Shown: positions 10,955 through 21,343, counted from the first letter of the stretch. The stretch: DNA of 64,000 bases from Budorcas taxicolor (GCF_023091745.1 NC_068910.1:178925170-178989169); one strand, 5' to 3'. Numbers and translations: made by a program. The notes: generated from the letters alone by a model not told the origin.

Positions 10955-11256
10955 GGGCTTCCCTGATAACTTAGCTGGTAAAGAATCTGCCTACAATGCA
11001 GGAGATCACGGTTGGATTCCTGGGTCAGGAAGATCTCCTGCAGAAGGTATAGGCTATCCACTCCAGTATTCTTGGCCTTGGCTGGTGGCTACGCTGGTGA
11101 AGAATCCACCTGCAATGCAGGAGACCTGGGTTCAATCCCTGGGTTGAGAAGATCCCCTCGAGAAGGGAACAGGCATCCACTCCAGTATTCTGGCCTAGAG
11201 AATTCCATGAATAATACAAAGAGTCTGACACAACTGATCAACTTTCACTTTCACTC
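10955..11256 (+). mobile_element. Dimeric Bov-tA SINE
   Basis: The first unit has a complete head but its body stops at cactccagtattcttgg. It is followed at once (about 11078) by a second head (tggctacgctggtgaagaat) and a complete body with ctttca tail. The same join is seen in the antisense copy at 50476-50764. Confidence 0.88.
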
Positions 11257-11492
11257 TAGTAGTTGGTCCAAGTCTGTATAATTCTTTTTCAACTTATGCG
11301 GGTTTCTATGCATCAAACTGTAATCTACTCCATTAGACAAAAATAACACCTATACATTTCTCCTCTCTATCTTGGTCTAAGGGAAAGCACATTAAATATT
11401 CTTAAAATCCCTTGTAGTGTAGTATAAAGGGTATAAGAATCATGTATTTGTGGTCCCTGTAGTCCCGGTTTTTAAATTGAGAGGGTCTATAA

Positions 11493-11861
11493 CAGCAGTT
11501 CCCTACATTTTTGGCACCAGAAAGCGGTTTTGTAGAAGACAATTTTTTCATGGGCCTGATGGGGGTGGGGGATGGTTTCAGGATGATTCAGGTGTATTAC
11601 GTTTTTTATGCACTTTATTTCTGTGATATGTGATATGTCATGAAATAATTAAACAGCTCACCATAATACAGAATCAGTAGGAACCCTGAGCTTGTTTTCT
11701 GCAAATAGATAGTCCCATCTCAGGGTGATAGGAGAGCGATGGGGAGCAGCTGTAGATACAGATGGAGCTTCATTCACTCTCGAGTGCGCTGCTCACCTCC
11801 AGCTGTGTGACCTAGTTCCTAACCAGTATCAGTCCGTGGCCCAGAAGTTGGGGACCCCCTG
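11493..11861. mobile_element. hAT-type non-autonomous DNA transposon
   Basis: The left end cagcagttccctac and the reverse complement of the right end (cagggggtccccaac) form imperfect terminal inverted repeats. The body has ttttggcaccag, gatggtttcaggatgattca and agcgatggggagcagctgt, a known mammalian dispersed DNA element. The 8-bp flanks gtctataa (11485-11492) and gtctatat (11862-11869) match at 7 of 8, the duplication size of hAT transposases. It has no coding capacity. A shorter relative lies at 55551-55742. Confidence 0.8.
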
Positions 11862-12169
11862 GTCTATATGACAGGTTTTTAAGCTTCTTAGATGTTCTAT
11901 AGTCTAGCTCAGAAGGTATAGAAAGTGCTGTACTACATTTTTCAGAGGTTCCAACATGTAAGAACAACCATACCCCTGAACTGATTTTGACCCTCGGGCT
12001 ATGTTTTACTGGCAGTGCCCTGGCATTGCCTCCAGGTTTTAATTTACTTTGAATATATTTTATTTTGTGAACTGGGATTTTAGGATTGACAAAGAGTTTT
12101 ATTATCCAAACCAGTAATTCTGGGTTTGGAAATGTTTCATCTATTTTTATCTTGCCATACACAGTTAAA

Positions 12170-12293
12170 CCTCTGGAGAAGGAAATGGCAACCCACTCCA
12201 GTATTCTTGCCTGGTAAATCCCATGGACAGAAGAGCCTGGCAGGCTACAGTCTATGGGGTTACAAAGAGTTGGACATGACTTAGCAACTGAGC
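12170..12293 (+). mobile_element. Bov-A SINE (monomer)
   Basis: A headless unit starting ctctggagaaggaaatggc. The 11-bp direct repeat acacagttaaa at 12159-12169 and 12294-12304 shows that the monomer inserted as such. Confidence 0.94.
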
Positions 12294-12559
12294 ACACAGT
12301 TAAAACATTTGTCATTTTCAAATTACTGCCTGGAAATGTTCTTAGCCATATTTACAGTTTTATTAAGAATGTTGCCAAAGTCTTTGTCAGTACATAACTT
12401 TCTGTGAATCTGTGATCTTTTCTTTTTTTCGGTCTTTAATAATGTCCTCAATGTCCAGCCACTATTTATAATCTCCTTGAGCCTGTTCTGGCTTCTGCTG
12501 GCTACTAGCCCTAAAGTCAGTGTTCTAGGATTTTGTTATGGCAATACCAGGTATCAATT

Positions 12560-12835
12560 ATTTTATTTACTGTTCATTTATTTTTCACTGTGGTTGGACT
12601 TTGTCACTGTGTGGGCTTCCTCTAGCTGTGAAGGGTGGGGGCCAGTCTCTAGTTGCAGCACCTGGGCTTCTCATTGTGATAGCTTCTCTTGTTGCAGAGC
12701 ACAGACTCTAGGCACATGGGCTTCCGTAGTTGTGGCAAGCTGGTCTAGAGGCTCCTTGGCATGTAGGATCTTAGTTCCCTGACCAAGGATCAAACAGGAT
12801 TCCTCTGCATGGACTCGACCACCAAGGAAGTCCCC
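12560..12835 (-). mobile_element. CHR-type SINE, long form, antisense
   Basis: The right end is RC of the CHR head (ccaccaaggaagtcccc). The left part has the extended body (gtgtgggcttcctctagctg, ctctagttgcagcacc, ttctcttgttgcagagcac). The 101-codon frame here is accidental. A second long-form copy lies at 37515-37832. Confidence 0.88.
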
Positions 12836-12861
12836 AGATACCAATTTTAATTTCAGTTATA

Positions 12862-13672
12862 TCAGTCCAGTTCAGTTCAGTCGCTCAGTCGTGTCCGACT
12901 CTTTGCGACCCCATGAATCGCAGCACCCCAGGCCTCCCTGTCCATCACCAACTCGTGGAGTTCACTCAAACTCACATCCGTTGAGTCGGTGATGCCATCC
13001 AGCCATCTCATCCTCTGTCATACCCTTTTCCTCCTGCTCCCAATCCCTCCCAGCATCAGAGTCTTTTCCAGTGAGTCAACTCTTCACATGAGGTGACCAA
13101 AGTACTGGAGTTTCAGCTTTAGCATCAGTCCTTCCAAAGAAATCCCAGGGCTGATCTCCTTTAGAATGGACTGGTTGGATCTCCTTGCAATCCAAGGGAC
13201 TCTCAGGAGTCTTCTCCAACACCACAGTTCAAAAGCATCAATTCTTTGGCGCTCAGCTTTCTTCATAATCCAACTCTCATATCCATACATGACCACAGGA
13301 AAAACCATAGCCTTAACTAGACAGACCTTTGTTGGCAAAGTAATGTCTCTACTTTTGAATATGCTATCTAGGTTGGTCATAACTTTTCTTCCAAGGAGTA
13401 AGCGTCTTTTAATTTCATGGCTGCAGTCACCATCTGCAGTGATTTTGGAGCCCCCCAAAATAAAGTCTGACAGTGTTTCCACTGTTTCCCCATCTATTTC
13501 CCATGAAGTGATGGGACCAGATGCCATGATCTTCATTTTCTGAATGTTGAGCTTTAAGTCAACTTTTTCACTCTTCTCTTTCACTTTCATCAAGAGGCCT
13601 TTTAGTTCCTCTTCACTTTCTGCCATAAGGGTGGTGTCATCTGCATATCTGAAGTTACTGATATTTCTCCCG
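12862..13672 (-). mobile_element. BovB LINE, 3' 0.8 kb, antisense
   Basis: A 5'-truncated BovB with the (agttc)n-like 3' end on the left, then the region coding for the C-terminal half of the reverse transcriptase. A short direct repeat gttata (12856-12861 and 13673-13678) may be its target duplication. Identity between BovB copies in this window looks high enough to call it relatively recent. Confidence 0.95.
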
Positions 13673-13707
13673 GTTATAATGGTACCCCTAATGAAAATGG
13701 AGAGCAT
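13084..13707 (-). pseudogene. BovB ORF2 reverse transcriptase, C-terminal half, broken
   Basis: A 207-codon open frame covers the last part of the RTE-type reverse transcriptase. It holds the palm motif C FRYADDTTLMAE near residues 19-30, then GLK-like thumb sequence (DLKLNIQKMKIM) and the conserved MYGYESW and RRLLRVPW segments. The first ~10 residues come from flanking DNA, so the start is not a real start. The frame ends at GHLM followed by TGA, where the consensus has CGA, so ~60 further BovB residues lie beyond a stop. Endonuclease, fingers and motifs A and B are missing. It cannot make an active enzyme. Confidence 0.9.
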
Positions 13708-13747
13708 TTGGAAAAATAAAACACTTCTCTTAAGAATAGTAGTTCCA

Positions 13748-14533
13748 TGGTGTGTATGCCCAGCAGTGGGATTGCTGGGTCATAAGGCAGTTCTATTTGC
13801 AATTTTTTAAGGAATCTCCACACTGTTCTCCATAGTGGCTGTACTAGTTTGCATTCCCACCAACAGTGTAGGAGTGTTCCCTTTTCTCCACACCCTCTCC
13901 AGCATTTATTACTGCTGGGAATACACACCATGGAAACCAGAATTGAAAGAGACACATGTACCCCAATGTTCATCGCAGCACTGTTTATAATAGCCAGGAC
14001 ATGGAAACAACCTAGATGTCCATCAGCAGATGAATGGATAAGCCATGTGTTCTTTTTACTCAGCCGTTAAAAAGAATACATTTGAATCAGTTCTGATGAG
14101 ATGGATGAAACTGGAGCTGATTATACAGAGTGAAGTAAGCCAGAAAGAAAAACACCAATGCAGTATACTAACACATATATATGGAATTTAGAAAGATGGC
14201 AATGATGACCCTGTATGCAAGACAGCAAAAAAGACACAGATGTGTATAGCGGACTTTTGGACTCAGAGGGAGAGGGAGAGGGTGGGATGATTTGGGGAAT
14301 GGCATTGAAATATGTATACTATCATGTAAGAATCGAATTGCCAGTCTATGTCCAATGCAGGATACAGCATGCTGGGGGCTGGTGCACGGGGATGACCCAG
14401 AGAGATGTTATGGGGAGGGAGGTGGGAGGGGGGTTCATGTTTGGGAACGCATGTACACCCGTGGTGGATTCATGTCAATGTATGGCAAAACCAATACAGT
14501 ATTGTAAAGTAAAATAAAGTTGAAAAAAAAAAA
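13748..14533 (+). mobile_element. L1 LINE with 5' inversion
   Basis: The right part (about 13912-14533) is the sense 3' end of a ruminant L1: ORF2 C-terminal codons (TWKQPRCPSADEW), the 3' UTR and a poly(A) tail. The left part (13748-13911) is L1 sequence from just upstream, but in reverse orientation. The 16-bp perfect target duplication aagaatagtagttcca at 13732-13747 and 14534-14549 encloses both parts, so they arrived in one event. The parts share ~19 bp of L1 sequence as an inverted repeat (13748-13766 versus 13912-13930). This is the classical twin-priming structure. A frameshift after the ORF2 tail shows decay. Confidence 0.95.
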
Positions 14534-14693
14534 AAGAATAGTAGTTCCAAGAGAACCAAAATTCACTAAATTGCTAATGCTTCTCCATACCTATCTATTT
14601 CAGAGTTATTCTTTTAGCAGCAACATACACGAGTTACATAGCCAGCTGTGAATTTTCATCCATCGTGTACTGGCCTATAAAGTTAGTGAGTCA

Positions 14694-14820
14694 GTGAAAG
14701 TGAAAGTGAAAGTCGCTCAGTCTCAGTCGTGTCTGACTCTTTGTGACCCAATGGAATTCTCCAGGCCAGAATACTGCAGTGGGTAGCCATTTCCTTCTCT
14801 AGGGGTTCTTCCCAACCCAT
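14694..14820 (-). mobile_element. Bov-tA SINE, partial, antisense
   Basis: The tail (gaaagtgaaagtgaaagtc) and body are present, but the element stops at cttcccaaccca, before the tRNA head. The following ~40 bases (ggagaaggaaaaggc...) resemble a short sense body fragment and lead into an L1 end. Confidence 0.85.
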
Positions 14821-14859
14821 GGAGAAGGAAAAGGCTACCTGTTGCAGTGACAAGCCAGA

Positions 14860-15007
14860 AGGATGGAACAGGGAGGGAGGCAGGAGGGGGGTTCAGGACA
14901 GGGGGACACATGTGCACCAATGGCTGATTCATGTCAATGTATGGCAAAAATCACCACAATATTGTAAAGTAATTAGCCTCCAATTAAAATAAATAAATTT
15001 TAAAAAT
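14860..15007 (+). mobile_element. L1 3' UTR end
   Basis: The sense L1 terminus gattcatgtcaatgtatggc, attgtaaagtaattagcctcc and an A-rich aataaataaat tail. It is 5'-truncated to ~150 bases. I find no clear target duplication. Confidence 0.85.
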
Positions 15008-15063
15008 TGATTTTAGAGACTTTTATTTATTCAAATATATATTAATATAAGCATATTCAACTC

Positions 15064-15347
15064 TGAATATTCATTGGAAGGACTGATGTTGAAGCTGAAG
15101 CTCCAGTACTTTGGCCACCTGATGCAAAGAGCTGACTCACTGGAAAAGACCCTGATGCTGGGAAAGATTGAATGCAAAAGGAGAAGATGGTTACAGAGGA
15201 TGAAATTGTTGGATGGTATCACCGATTCAATGAACATGAGTTTGAACAAACTTTAGGAGATAGTGAAGGACAGGGAAGCTGGCGTGCTGCAGTCCATGGG
15301 GTCACAAGGAGTCAGACATGACTTAACAACTGAACAATAGCAAGCAT
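15064..15347 (+). mobile_element. BovB LINE 3' fragment
   Basis: Sense BovB from gaatattcattggaagg to the terminal ttaacaactgaacaata. It still reads as the RT tail (KLQYFGHLMQRADSLEKT) for ~60 codons before breaking. Confidence 0.93.
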
Positions 15348-15537
15348 GGACTTATGAATATTTATTTTATGAATGACAATCCAATACTATATTTATTTTG
15401 GTGCTCAAATTTCTATAGTCACCTTTTAAAAGGAAGTTTTCTTCTTGAATTACTCTAGCAGGATATATCAGTCTCCTCTGAACCTATAGATCTTAACCAT
15501 TTGCAGCCCTTTTACATTGCTGTCCACTTTCTGTCTT

Positions 15538-16342
15538 TTTTTTTTTTAATTTTTATTTTTACTTTATTTTGCTTTACAATACTGTATTGGTTTTGCCATA
15601 CATTGACATGAATCAGCCATGGGTGTACATGAGTTCCCAATCCTGAACCCCCCTCCCACCTCCCATCCCATATCATCTCTCTGGGTCATCCCCATGCACC
15701 AGCCCCAAGCGTCCTGTATCCTGTATCGTACATAGACTGGTGATTCGTTTCTTACATGATAGTACACGTTTCAATGCCATTCTCCCAAATCATCCCACCC
15801 TCTCCCTCTCCCTCAGAGTCCAAAGGTCCATTCTGTATATCTGTGTCTCTTTTGCTGTCTTGCATAGAGGGTTATCATTGCCATCTTTCTAAATTCCATA
15901 TATATGTGTTGCTGCTGCTGCTGCTAAGTCGCTTCAGTAGTGTCCGACTCTGTGCGACCCCATAGATGGCAGCCACCAGGCTCCTCCGTCCCTGGGATTC
16001 TCCAGGCAAGAACACTGGAGTGGGTTGCCATGTCCTTCTCCAATGCATGAAAGTGAAGAGTAAAAGTGAAGTCGCTCAGTCGTGTCTGACTCTTAGTGAC
16101 CCCATGGACTGCAGCCTATCAGGCTCCTCCACCCATGGGATTTTCCAGGCAAGAATACTGGAGTGGTCGCCATTGCCTTCTCCATATATGTGTTAGTATA
16201 CTGTATTGGTGTTTTTCTTTCTGGCTTACTTCACTCTGTATAATAGGCTCCAGTTTCATCCACCTCATTAGAACTAATTCAAATGTATTCTTTTTAATGG
16301 CTGAGTAATACTCCATTGTATATATGTACCACTGCTTTCTTA
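15538..16342 (-). mobile_element. L1 3' end, antisense, with nested Bov-A2
   Basis: The poly(T) on the left, 3' UTR, and ORF2 C-terminal end on the right, truncated at ttcttatccact. Flanks tccactttctgtctt (15523-15537) and tccactttttgtctt (16343-16357) match at 14 of 15, so the target duplication is clear. A Bov-A2 splits it at 15911-16183. Confidence 0.94.
15911..16183 (-). mobile_element. Bov-A2 SINE (dimer), antisense, inside L1
   Basis: Two Bov-A units joined by the tccaatgcatgaaagtgaag linker, beginning with the (gct)n end typical of Bov-A2. The perfect 11-bp duplication atatatgtgtt at 15900-15910 and 16184-16194 places it in the L1 3' UTR. Confidence 0.96.
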
Positions 16343-16513
16343 TCCACTTTTTGTCTTATATTGCAGTTATTTGTGAATATGCTTTTTCTCATAACCCCCA
16401 TCTCCATTTCAAGCGCTGATTATTGAGGATAGAGATGATATATTACTAGCCCTCTATTTCTTCTACAGTCAATGCACATTATAAGAAATAAATAAATATA
16501 TGTTGTGTGCATA

Positions 16514-16710
16514 CAAAGTTGCTTCAGTCATGTCTCTTTTTGACCCTGTGAATTGTAGCCCACCAGGCTCCTCTGTGGGATTCTCCAAGCAACAATACTG
16601 GAGTGTGTTGCCATGCCTTCTTCCAGGGGATCTTCCTGACCCAGGGATCAAACCTGCATCTCTTGCACCTCCTGCATCGGCAGGCAGATTCTTTACTACT
16701 GTGCTACTCC
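16514..16710 (-). mobile_element. Bov-tA SINE, antisense
   Basis: RC of tail, body, B box (gggatcaaacctgc) and head (gcaggcagattctttac). Edges are approximate. Confidence 0.9.
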
Positions 16711-16749
16711 AATAAAAATTAATTTAAAAAATACAGAGATGCTTACTGA

Positions 16750-16815
16750 CAGATCTGGGCTATGAACCGAGGCAGTGTGACCCCAGAGCCTAACCACTGA
16801 TTCTAAACTGCCTAT
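16750..16815 (+). mobile_element. MIR SINE 3' fragment
   Basis: The words atctgggctatgaaccgag and ccccagagcctaaccactg correspond to the MIR zone around gattcgaacccagg and agcccatgctcttaaccac. Confidence 0.5.
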
Positions 16816-16887
16816 TGGTATGTATGAAAATGATGTGTTTCTTAAGAATCATAGTAATAGTTTTGTATAACATTAGTGTGCACATTT

Positions 16888-17162
16888 CAGAGAAGGCAAT
16901 GGCACCCCACTCCAGTACTCTTGCCTGGAAAATCCCATGGATGGAGGAGCCTGCTAGGCTGCAGTCCATGGGATCGCTGAGTCAGACACAACTGAGCAAC
17001 TGCACTTTCACTTTTTACTTTCATGCATTGGAGAAGGAAATGGCAACTCACTCCAGTGTTCTTACCTGGAGAATCCCAGGGATGGGGGAGCCTGGTGGGC
17101 TGCCATCTATGGGGTCACACAGAGTCGAACATGACTGAAGCAACTTACCAGCAGCAGCAGCA
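16888..17162 (+). mobile_element. Bov-A2 SINE (dimer)
   Basis: Two Bov-A units with the catgcattggagaagg linker and an (agc)n 3' end. The flanks gtgtgcacattt (16876-16887) and gtgggcacattt (17163-17174) match at 11 of 12. Confidence 0.95.
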
Positions 17163-17174
17163 GTGGGCACATTT

Positions 17175-17995
17175 ATATTTTGTGCTTCCCTGGAAGCTGG
17201 ATGAAGTGTGTGAGTGACTATAGTATGCTACAAAGTGTTACATATTATGAGAACAGGTGGTACAATGAACTGCTGTAGGAGATAAGAGAAGAAAAAGTGT
17301 ATGTCCAGCTGAGCAGCTGGGCAAAGTGAAAAAAATTATTGGTGGAGGTGGCAGTAGCGTACTTGATGTGTGTGTAGAGATGGGCATGAGTGGGGGCATC
17401 CTAGCTTTGGGGAGAATCACAGACTATGCATAAAACACAGCAAGTAGATAATTTTGTTGGAGTGTGCATTGTGTGAATGGAAGCAATGACAAGTAAAGCT
17501 GGAATAATGCTAGATGAAATCATTAAAAGATCTTCGTTTTGAGAATGATTTACTGTGTGAAGCAAAGTAAATGAAGCATCTGGACAGATGCCCCCAAACC
17601 TAGAAATGTACTCGTCTAAGTGTTTTGAGTTGGCTCCATGCTTTAGATTTATAGATTGAGAGTTGTATTGATCAAGGTATTTATTCAAAGACAAGAAAAG
17701 TTAAGTCAGAATTTGGATAAACTACCCCCAGATGATGGCAGATAGGCTGATTTCTTGGTCCAGATGACTTGATATAAGCCAGAAAAATATTTGTGAGAGC
17801 CAGTTCAAAACTCTTGGTTATGCAAAGATCTCATGTGTGTATAGGTTTGTCTGTATAGTGATAATTGCATCATTAATTACCATATTTATGTAATATAATT
17901 TATTGCTAAGAGTACAGCTGCATCCCCATTTTCAGAAACAATGCAGCTTGTTTCTTGGTGAGACATTTTATTCTTAGTAGAATGTATACTTATTG
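17175..17995. other. Unique sequence
   Basis: No gene or repeat family recognised. Minus-strand frames of 60 and 97 codons show no domain. Confidence 0.4.
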
Positions 17996-18286
17996 TAGTT
18001 CAGTCACTGAGTTGTGTTTGACTCTTTGTGACCTCATGGGCCACAACACAGCAGGCTGCCTTGTCCTTCACTATCTCCCAGAGTTTGGTCAAACTCATGT
18101 TCATTGAGTCAGTGAAACCATCCAACCAACTCTTTCTTTGTTGCCTCCTTCTCGTTCTGACCTCAATCTTTCCCAGCATCAGGGTCTTTTCCAGTGAGTT
18201 GACTATTCACATCAGGTGGCCAGAGTACTGAAGCTCTCAGTTCTTCCAATGAATATTCAGGACTGATTTCCCTTAGGATTGACTGG
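17996..18286 (-). mobile_element. BovB LINE 3' fragment, antisense
   Basis: Contains gagtcagtgaaaccatcc, tctttcccagcatcaggg and ggtggccagagtactgaagc. It is more diverged than the copies at 12.9 or 63 kb. Confidence 0.9.
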
Positions 18287-18535
18287 TACAGGGATATATG
18301 CTAATTCAATGGGATGGTTGAAAATTGCTATTCAAATATTACTTCAAACAAATTAGAAAATACATGTTTATCTGAAAGCCTTGTGGTTGAAAGAGTGAGG
18401 CTAGAAAATGGGTTAATTGAGAGAGACTAAAGAGAGGCCCAAATTTGGATTTTTCATGGATAGTGAGCAGAATCTAAGAGGCTTCAGATCATAGGCAAAT
18501 CTGACTCCAAGACACAGCTAATGTCTTCTTCTTTT

Positions 18536-18720
18536 ATCATCTAATTTAATCCTCTCAACAGCCTTATGAAATAGAAACTACTATCTCCATTTAAATGTAA
18601 TAAGACTGTGGCTCAGAAAGCTAAGTGATTAGCTAATTCATCAGCACAAGTAACAGACCTGGAATTTGAACGCTCATCTGGTTTCACTTTCAGTGCCCTT
18701 TCTTCTCAGTACTCAAGAGA
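18536..18720 (+). mobile_element. MIR SINE
   Basis: Good match to the MIR order: atttaatcctctcaacagcc, atagaaactactatctccattt, gtggctcagaaagc, agtaacagacctggaatttgaacg. Confidence 0.75.
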
Positions 18721-18941
18721 TACATGATCTACCTACTTCAGAAACCTGCTGGCCTTTGCCCTCATCAAAGCAGGAAAGGAGGAGATAATAGTTTTAAAAT
18801 ACTGGTTAATTAACCATTGCACTTCCCCAACATTTTATTATGAAAAAATTCCCGCATACAAAAGTCAAAAGCATTTCACAGGATGCCCTTCATATAGCTA
18901 CAAGTTAGATTCTACAATTTGCACTTTACCCTACTTGCTTT

Positions 18942-19161
18942 GGGCTTCCCAGGTGGGGCTAGTGATAAAGAACCCGCCTGCCAGTGCTAGAGACATAAGA
19001 GATACGGGTTCGATTCCTGCGTTGGGAAGGTCCCCTGGAGAGGAACATGGCAACCCACTCCAGTATTCTTGTCTGGAGAATCCCATGGACAGAGGAACCT
19101 AGTGGGCTACAGTTTATAGGGTCGCAAAGAGTCAGACACAATTGAAGCAACTTAGCACACA
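18942..19161 (+). mobile_element. Bov-tA SINE
   Basis: Full length, head gggcttcccaggtgg to tail cttagcacacac. The perfect 11-bp duplication ctacttgcttt at 18931-18941 and 19162-19172 lies in the old L1. Confidence 0.96.
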
Positions 19162-19367
19162 CTACTTGCTTTATCGTATATCTGTCCGTCTAGTCATCCC
19201 GTAATTTTATCATTATCTCAATTTTAAGTGCATTTCACAGTAGATTGAAGACATCAGTAGTCTTTAACTCATTACTTCAGCATGCATATTATTAACTGAA
19301 GTTCAATACTGGCTTATAGATTTATTAAAAATTTGAAATAAAAATACAGTGAAACACACTGATCTAA

Positions 19368-20339
19368 TTTAAATTAATTTATTTTAATTGGAGACTAATT
19401 ACTTTACCATATTGTATTGGCTTTGCCATACATCAACATGAATCCGCCACAGGTGTACACATGTTCCCCATCCTGAACCCTCCTCCCACCTCCCTCACCG
19501 TACCATCCCTCTGGGTCATCCCAGTGCACGAGCCCCAAGCATCCTGTATCCTGTATCGAACCTGGACTGGCAATTCATTTCTTATATGATATTATACATG
19601 TTTCAATGCCATTCTCCCAAATCATCCCCCCCTCCCTCTCCCACAGAGTCCAAAAGACTGTTCTATACTTCTGTGTCTCTTTTGCTGTCTCGCATACAGG
19701 GTTATCATCTTTCTAAATTTCATATATATGTGTTAGTATACTGTATTGGTGTTTTTCTTTCTGGCTTACTTTACTCTGTATAATAGGCTGCAGTTTCATC
19801 CACCTCATTAGAACTGATTCAAATGTATTCTTTTTAATGGCTGAGTAATACTCCATTGTGTATATGTACCACAGCTTTCTTATCCATTCATCTGCTGATG
19901 GACATCTAGGTTGCTTCCATGTCCTGGCCATTGTAAACAGTGCTGCGATGAACATTGGGGTACACATGTCTCTTTCAATTCTGTTTTCCTCGGTGTGTAT
20001 GCCCAGCAGTGGGATTGCTGGGTCATAAGGCAGTTCTGTCCCCAGTTTTTCAAGGAATCTCCAGACTATTCTCCATAGTGGCTGTACTAGTTTGCATTCC
20101 CACCAACAGTGTAGGAGGGTTCCCTTTTCTCCACACCCTCTCCACCACTTATTGCTTGTAGACTTTTGGATAGCAGCCACTCTGACTGGCTTGAAATGGT
20201 ACCTCATTGTGGTTTTGATTTGCATTTCTCTGATAATGAGTGATGTTGAGCATCTTTTCATGTGTTTGTTAGCGATCTGTATGTCTTCTTTGGAGAAATG
20301 TCTATTTAGTTCTTTGGCCCATTTTTTGATTGGGTCATC
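19368..20339 (-). mobile_element. L1 3' end, ~1 kb, antisense, nested in old L1
   Basis: A 5'-truncated ruminant L1 with 3' UTR on the left and ORF2 C-terminus on the right. The perfect 16-bp duplication aaacacactgatctaa at 19352-19367 and 20340-20355 rejoins the older L1 when the insert is removed. The coding part is still open, so this copy is young. Confidence 0.97.
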
Positions 20340-20345
20340 AAACAC
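19713..20345 (-). pseudogene. L1 ORF2 C-terminal domain, open but 5'-truncated
   Basis: A 210-codon frame codes for the C-terminal end of the L1 ORF2 protein. It starts inside the segment FDDPIKKWAKELNRHFSKED and includes the conserved TTMRYH stretch, the cysteine- and histidine-rich GCGEKGTLLHCWWECK near residues 73-88 (part of the CCHC-like domain needed for RNP formation), YDPAIPLLGIH, TWKQPRCPSADEW and MEYYSAIKKN. There is no frameshift or stop in this part. The endonuclease and reverse-transcriptase domains are absent because the element is truncated, so there is no active product. The first two residues come from flanking DNA. Confidence 0.92.
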
Positions 20346-20812
20346 ACTGATCTAAAGTGTGTTACTCAATAATTTCAGACAAATGCATACAGTTGTGCAG
20401 CCTGAATTTCTCTCCTGATACACAACATTGCTCTCAGACCAGAAAGTTCTCATATGTCCTTTTCCAGTCAAGTTCCATCCCCTCCACCCCCTTTAGGACA
20501 CCATCGTTCCGTTTTCTGGTTCATTGCTAGTTTGTTTAACCATAAATGAATGTTGCCTGTTTAGAATTTCATATAAATGAAAGGAAACAGTATGTACTTT
20601 TTTGTATAAGGGTTGTGTCACAGAAGCATAAGATATTTTGATAATAATTCATTTTATTTTGTGTGTCAGTAGTTTATTCCTTATTTCTGCTAATGGACAG
20701 CTGGACTGTTTTGGTTTTTAATCTGTTATGGACTAAAGCAGCTCTGAATATTATTATAGCAATTTTTCATTTCTTTTGGTGTAACTACTGGTCACAGGAT
20801 GAGTATGTGCTC

Positions 20813-20933
20813 TGCTTAGTTGCTCAGTCGTGTCCGACTCTTTGCGACCTCATGGACTGTAGCTTACCAGGCTCCTCTGTCCAGGGGGATTCTCTTGGCA
20901 AGAATACTGGAGTGGGTTTCCATGCCCTCCTCC
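20813..20933 (-). mobile_element. Bov-A SINE (monomer), antisense
   Basis: RC Bov-A body from tgcttagttgctcagtcg to catgccctcctcc, inserted in the old L1. No clear target duplication. Confidence 0.9.
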
Positions 20934-21343
20934 AAGAGGTTTAATTTAATAAGAAACTGCCAAGACCTTTTGCAAAAAAAATTGTGCCATTTTACACTCC
21001 CAGTAACACTGTATGAGAGTTCTGTTGCTCCACATTGCTATCAATCTTCTAAATTTTATACTTCTGGAGAGTTGGCATTGTTTTCTCGTTGGGGAAGAGA
21101 GCCCTGCACAGCCAGCTTTGGTTGGATTCTCTGTTCCCTCTGAGTCAACTTCCATTTAAGCTTTCCCCACAATGATTTGTCACAGTTTGTAAATATTCCC
21201 CAATTTTCTCATTCATATTTTTTTCTGCTTATCCATAACATTTTGCTGAATTTTTTTCCTGAATTCATTTTCCTGAATTCTCTGATTTTAACATATTTTA
21301 TTTCTACTAATTGGCTCTAATAATGCCTCCTCTTTCATTGCAA

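Larger units (their letters stand above)
18820..21055 (-). mobile_element. Old L1 (L1M type), antisense, with three nested inserts
   Basis: Pieces outside the younger inserts join into an old mammalian L1 3' UTR and ORF2 end read backwards: cccttcatatagctac, tgctttatcgtatatctg, tacttcagcatgcatatt, ccagaaagttctc, atttcatataaatg, aactgccaagaccttttgc. Nested inside are a Bov-tA, a young L1 and a Bov-A monomer. The edges are approximate. Confidence 0.75.

Noticed and set aside
11812..12321. 169-codon minus-strand frame
   Set aside because: It runs through the end of a hAT element, unique DNA and a Bov-A monomer. The N-terminal part (SVAKSCPTLCNPIDCSLPGSS) is the well-known accidental translation of a Bov-A SINE.
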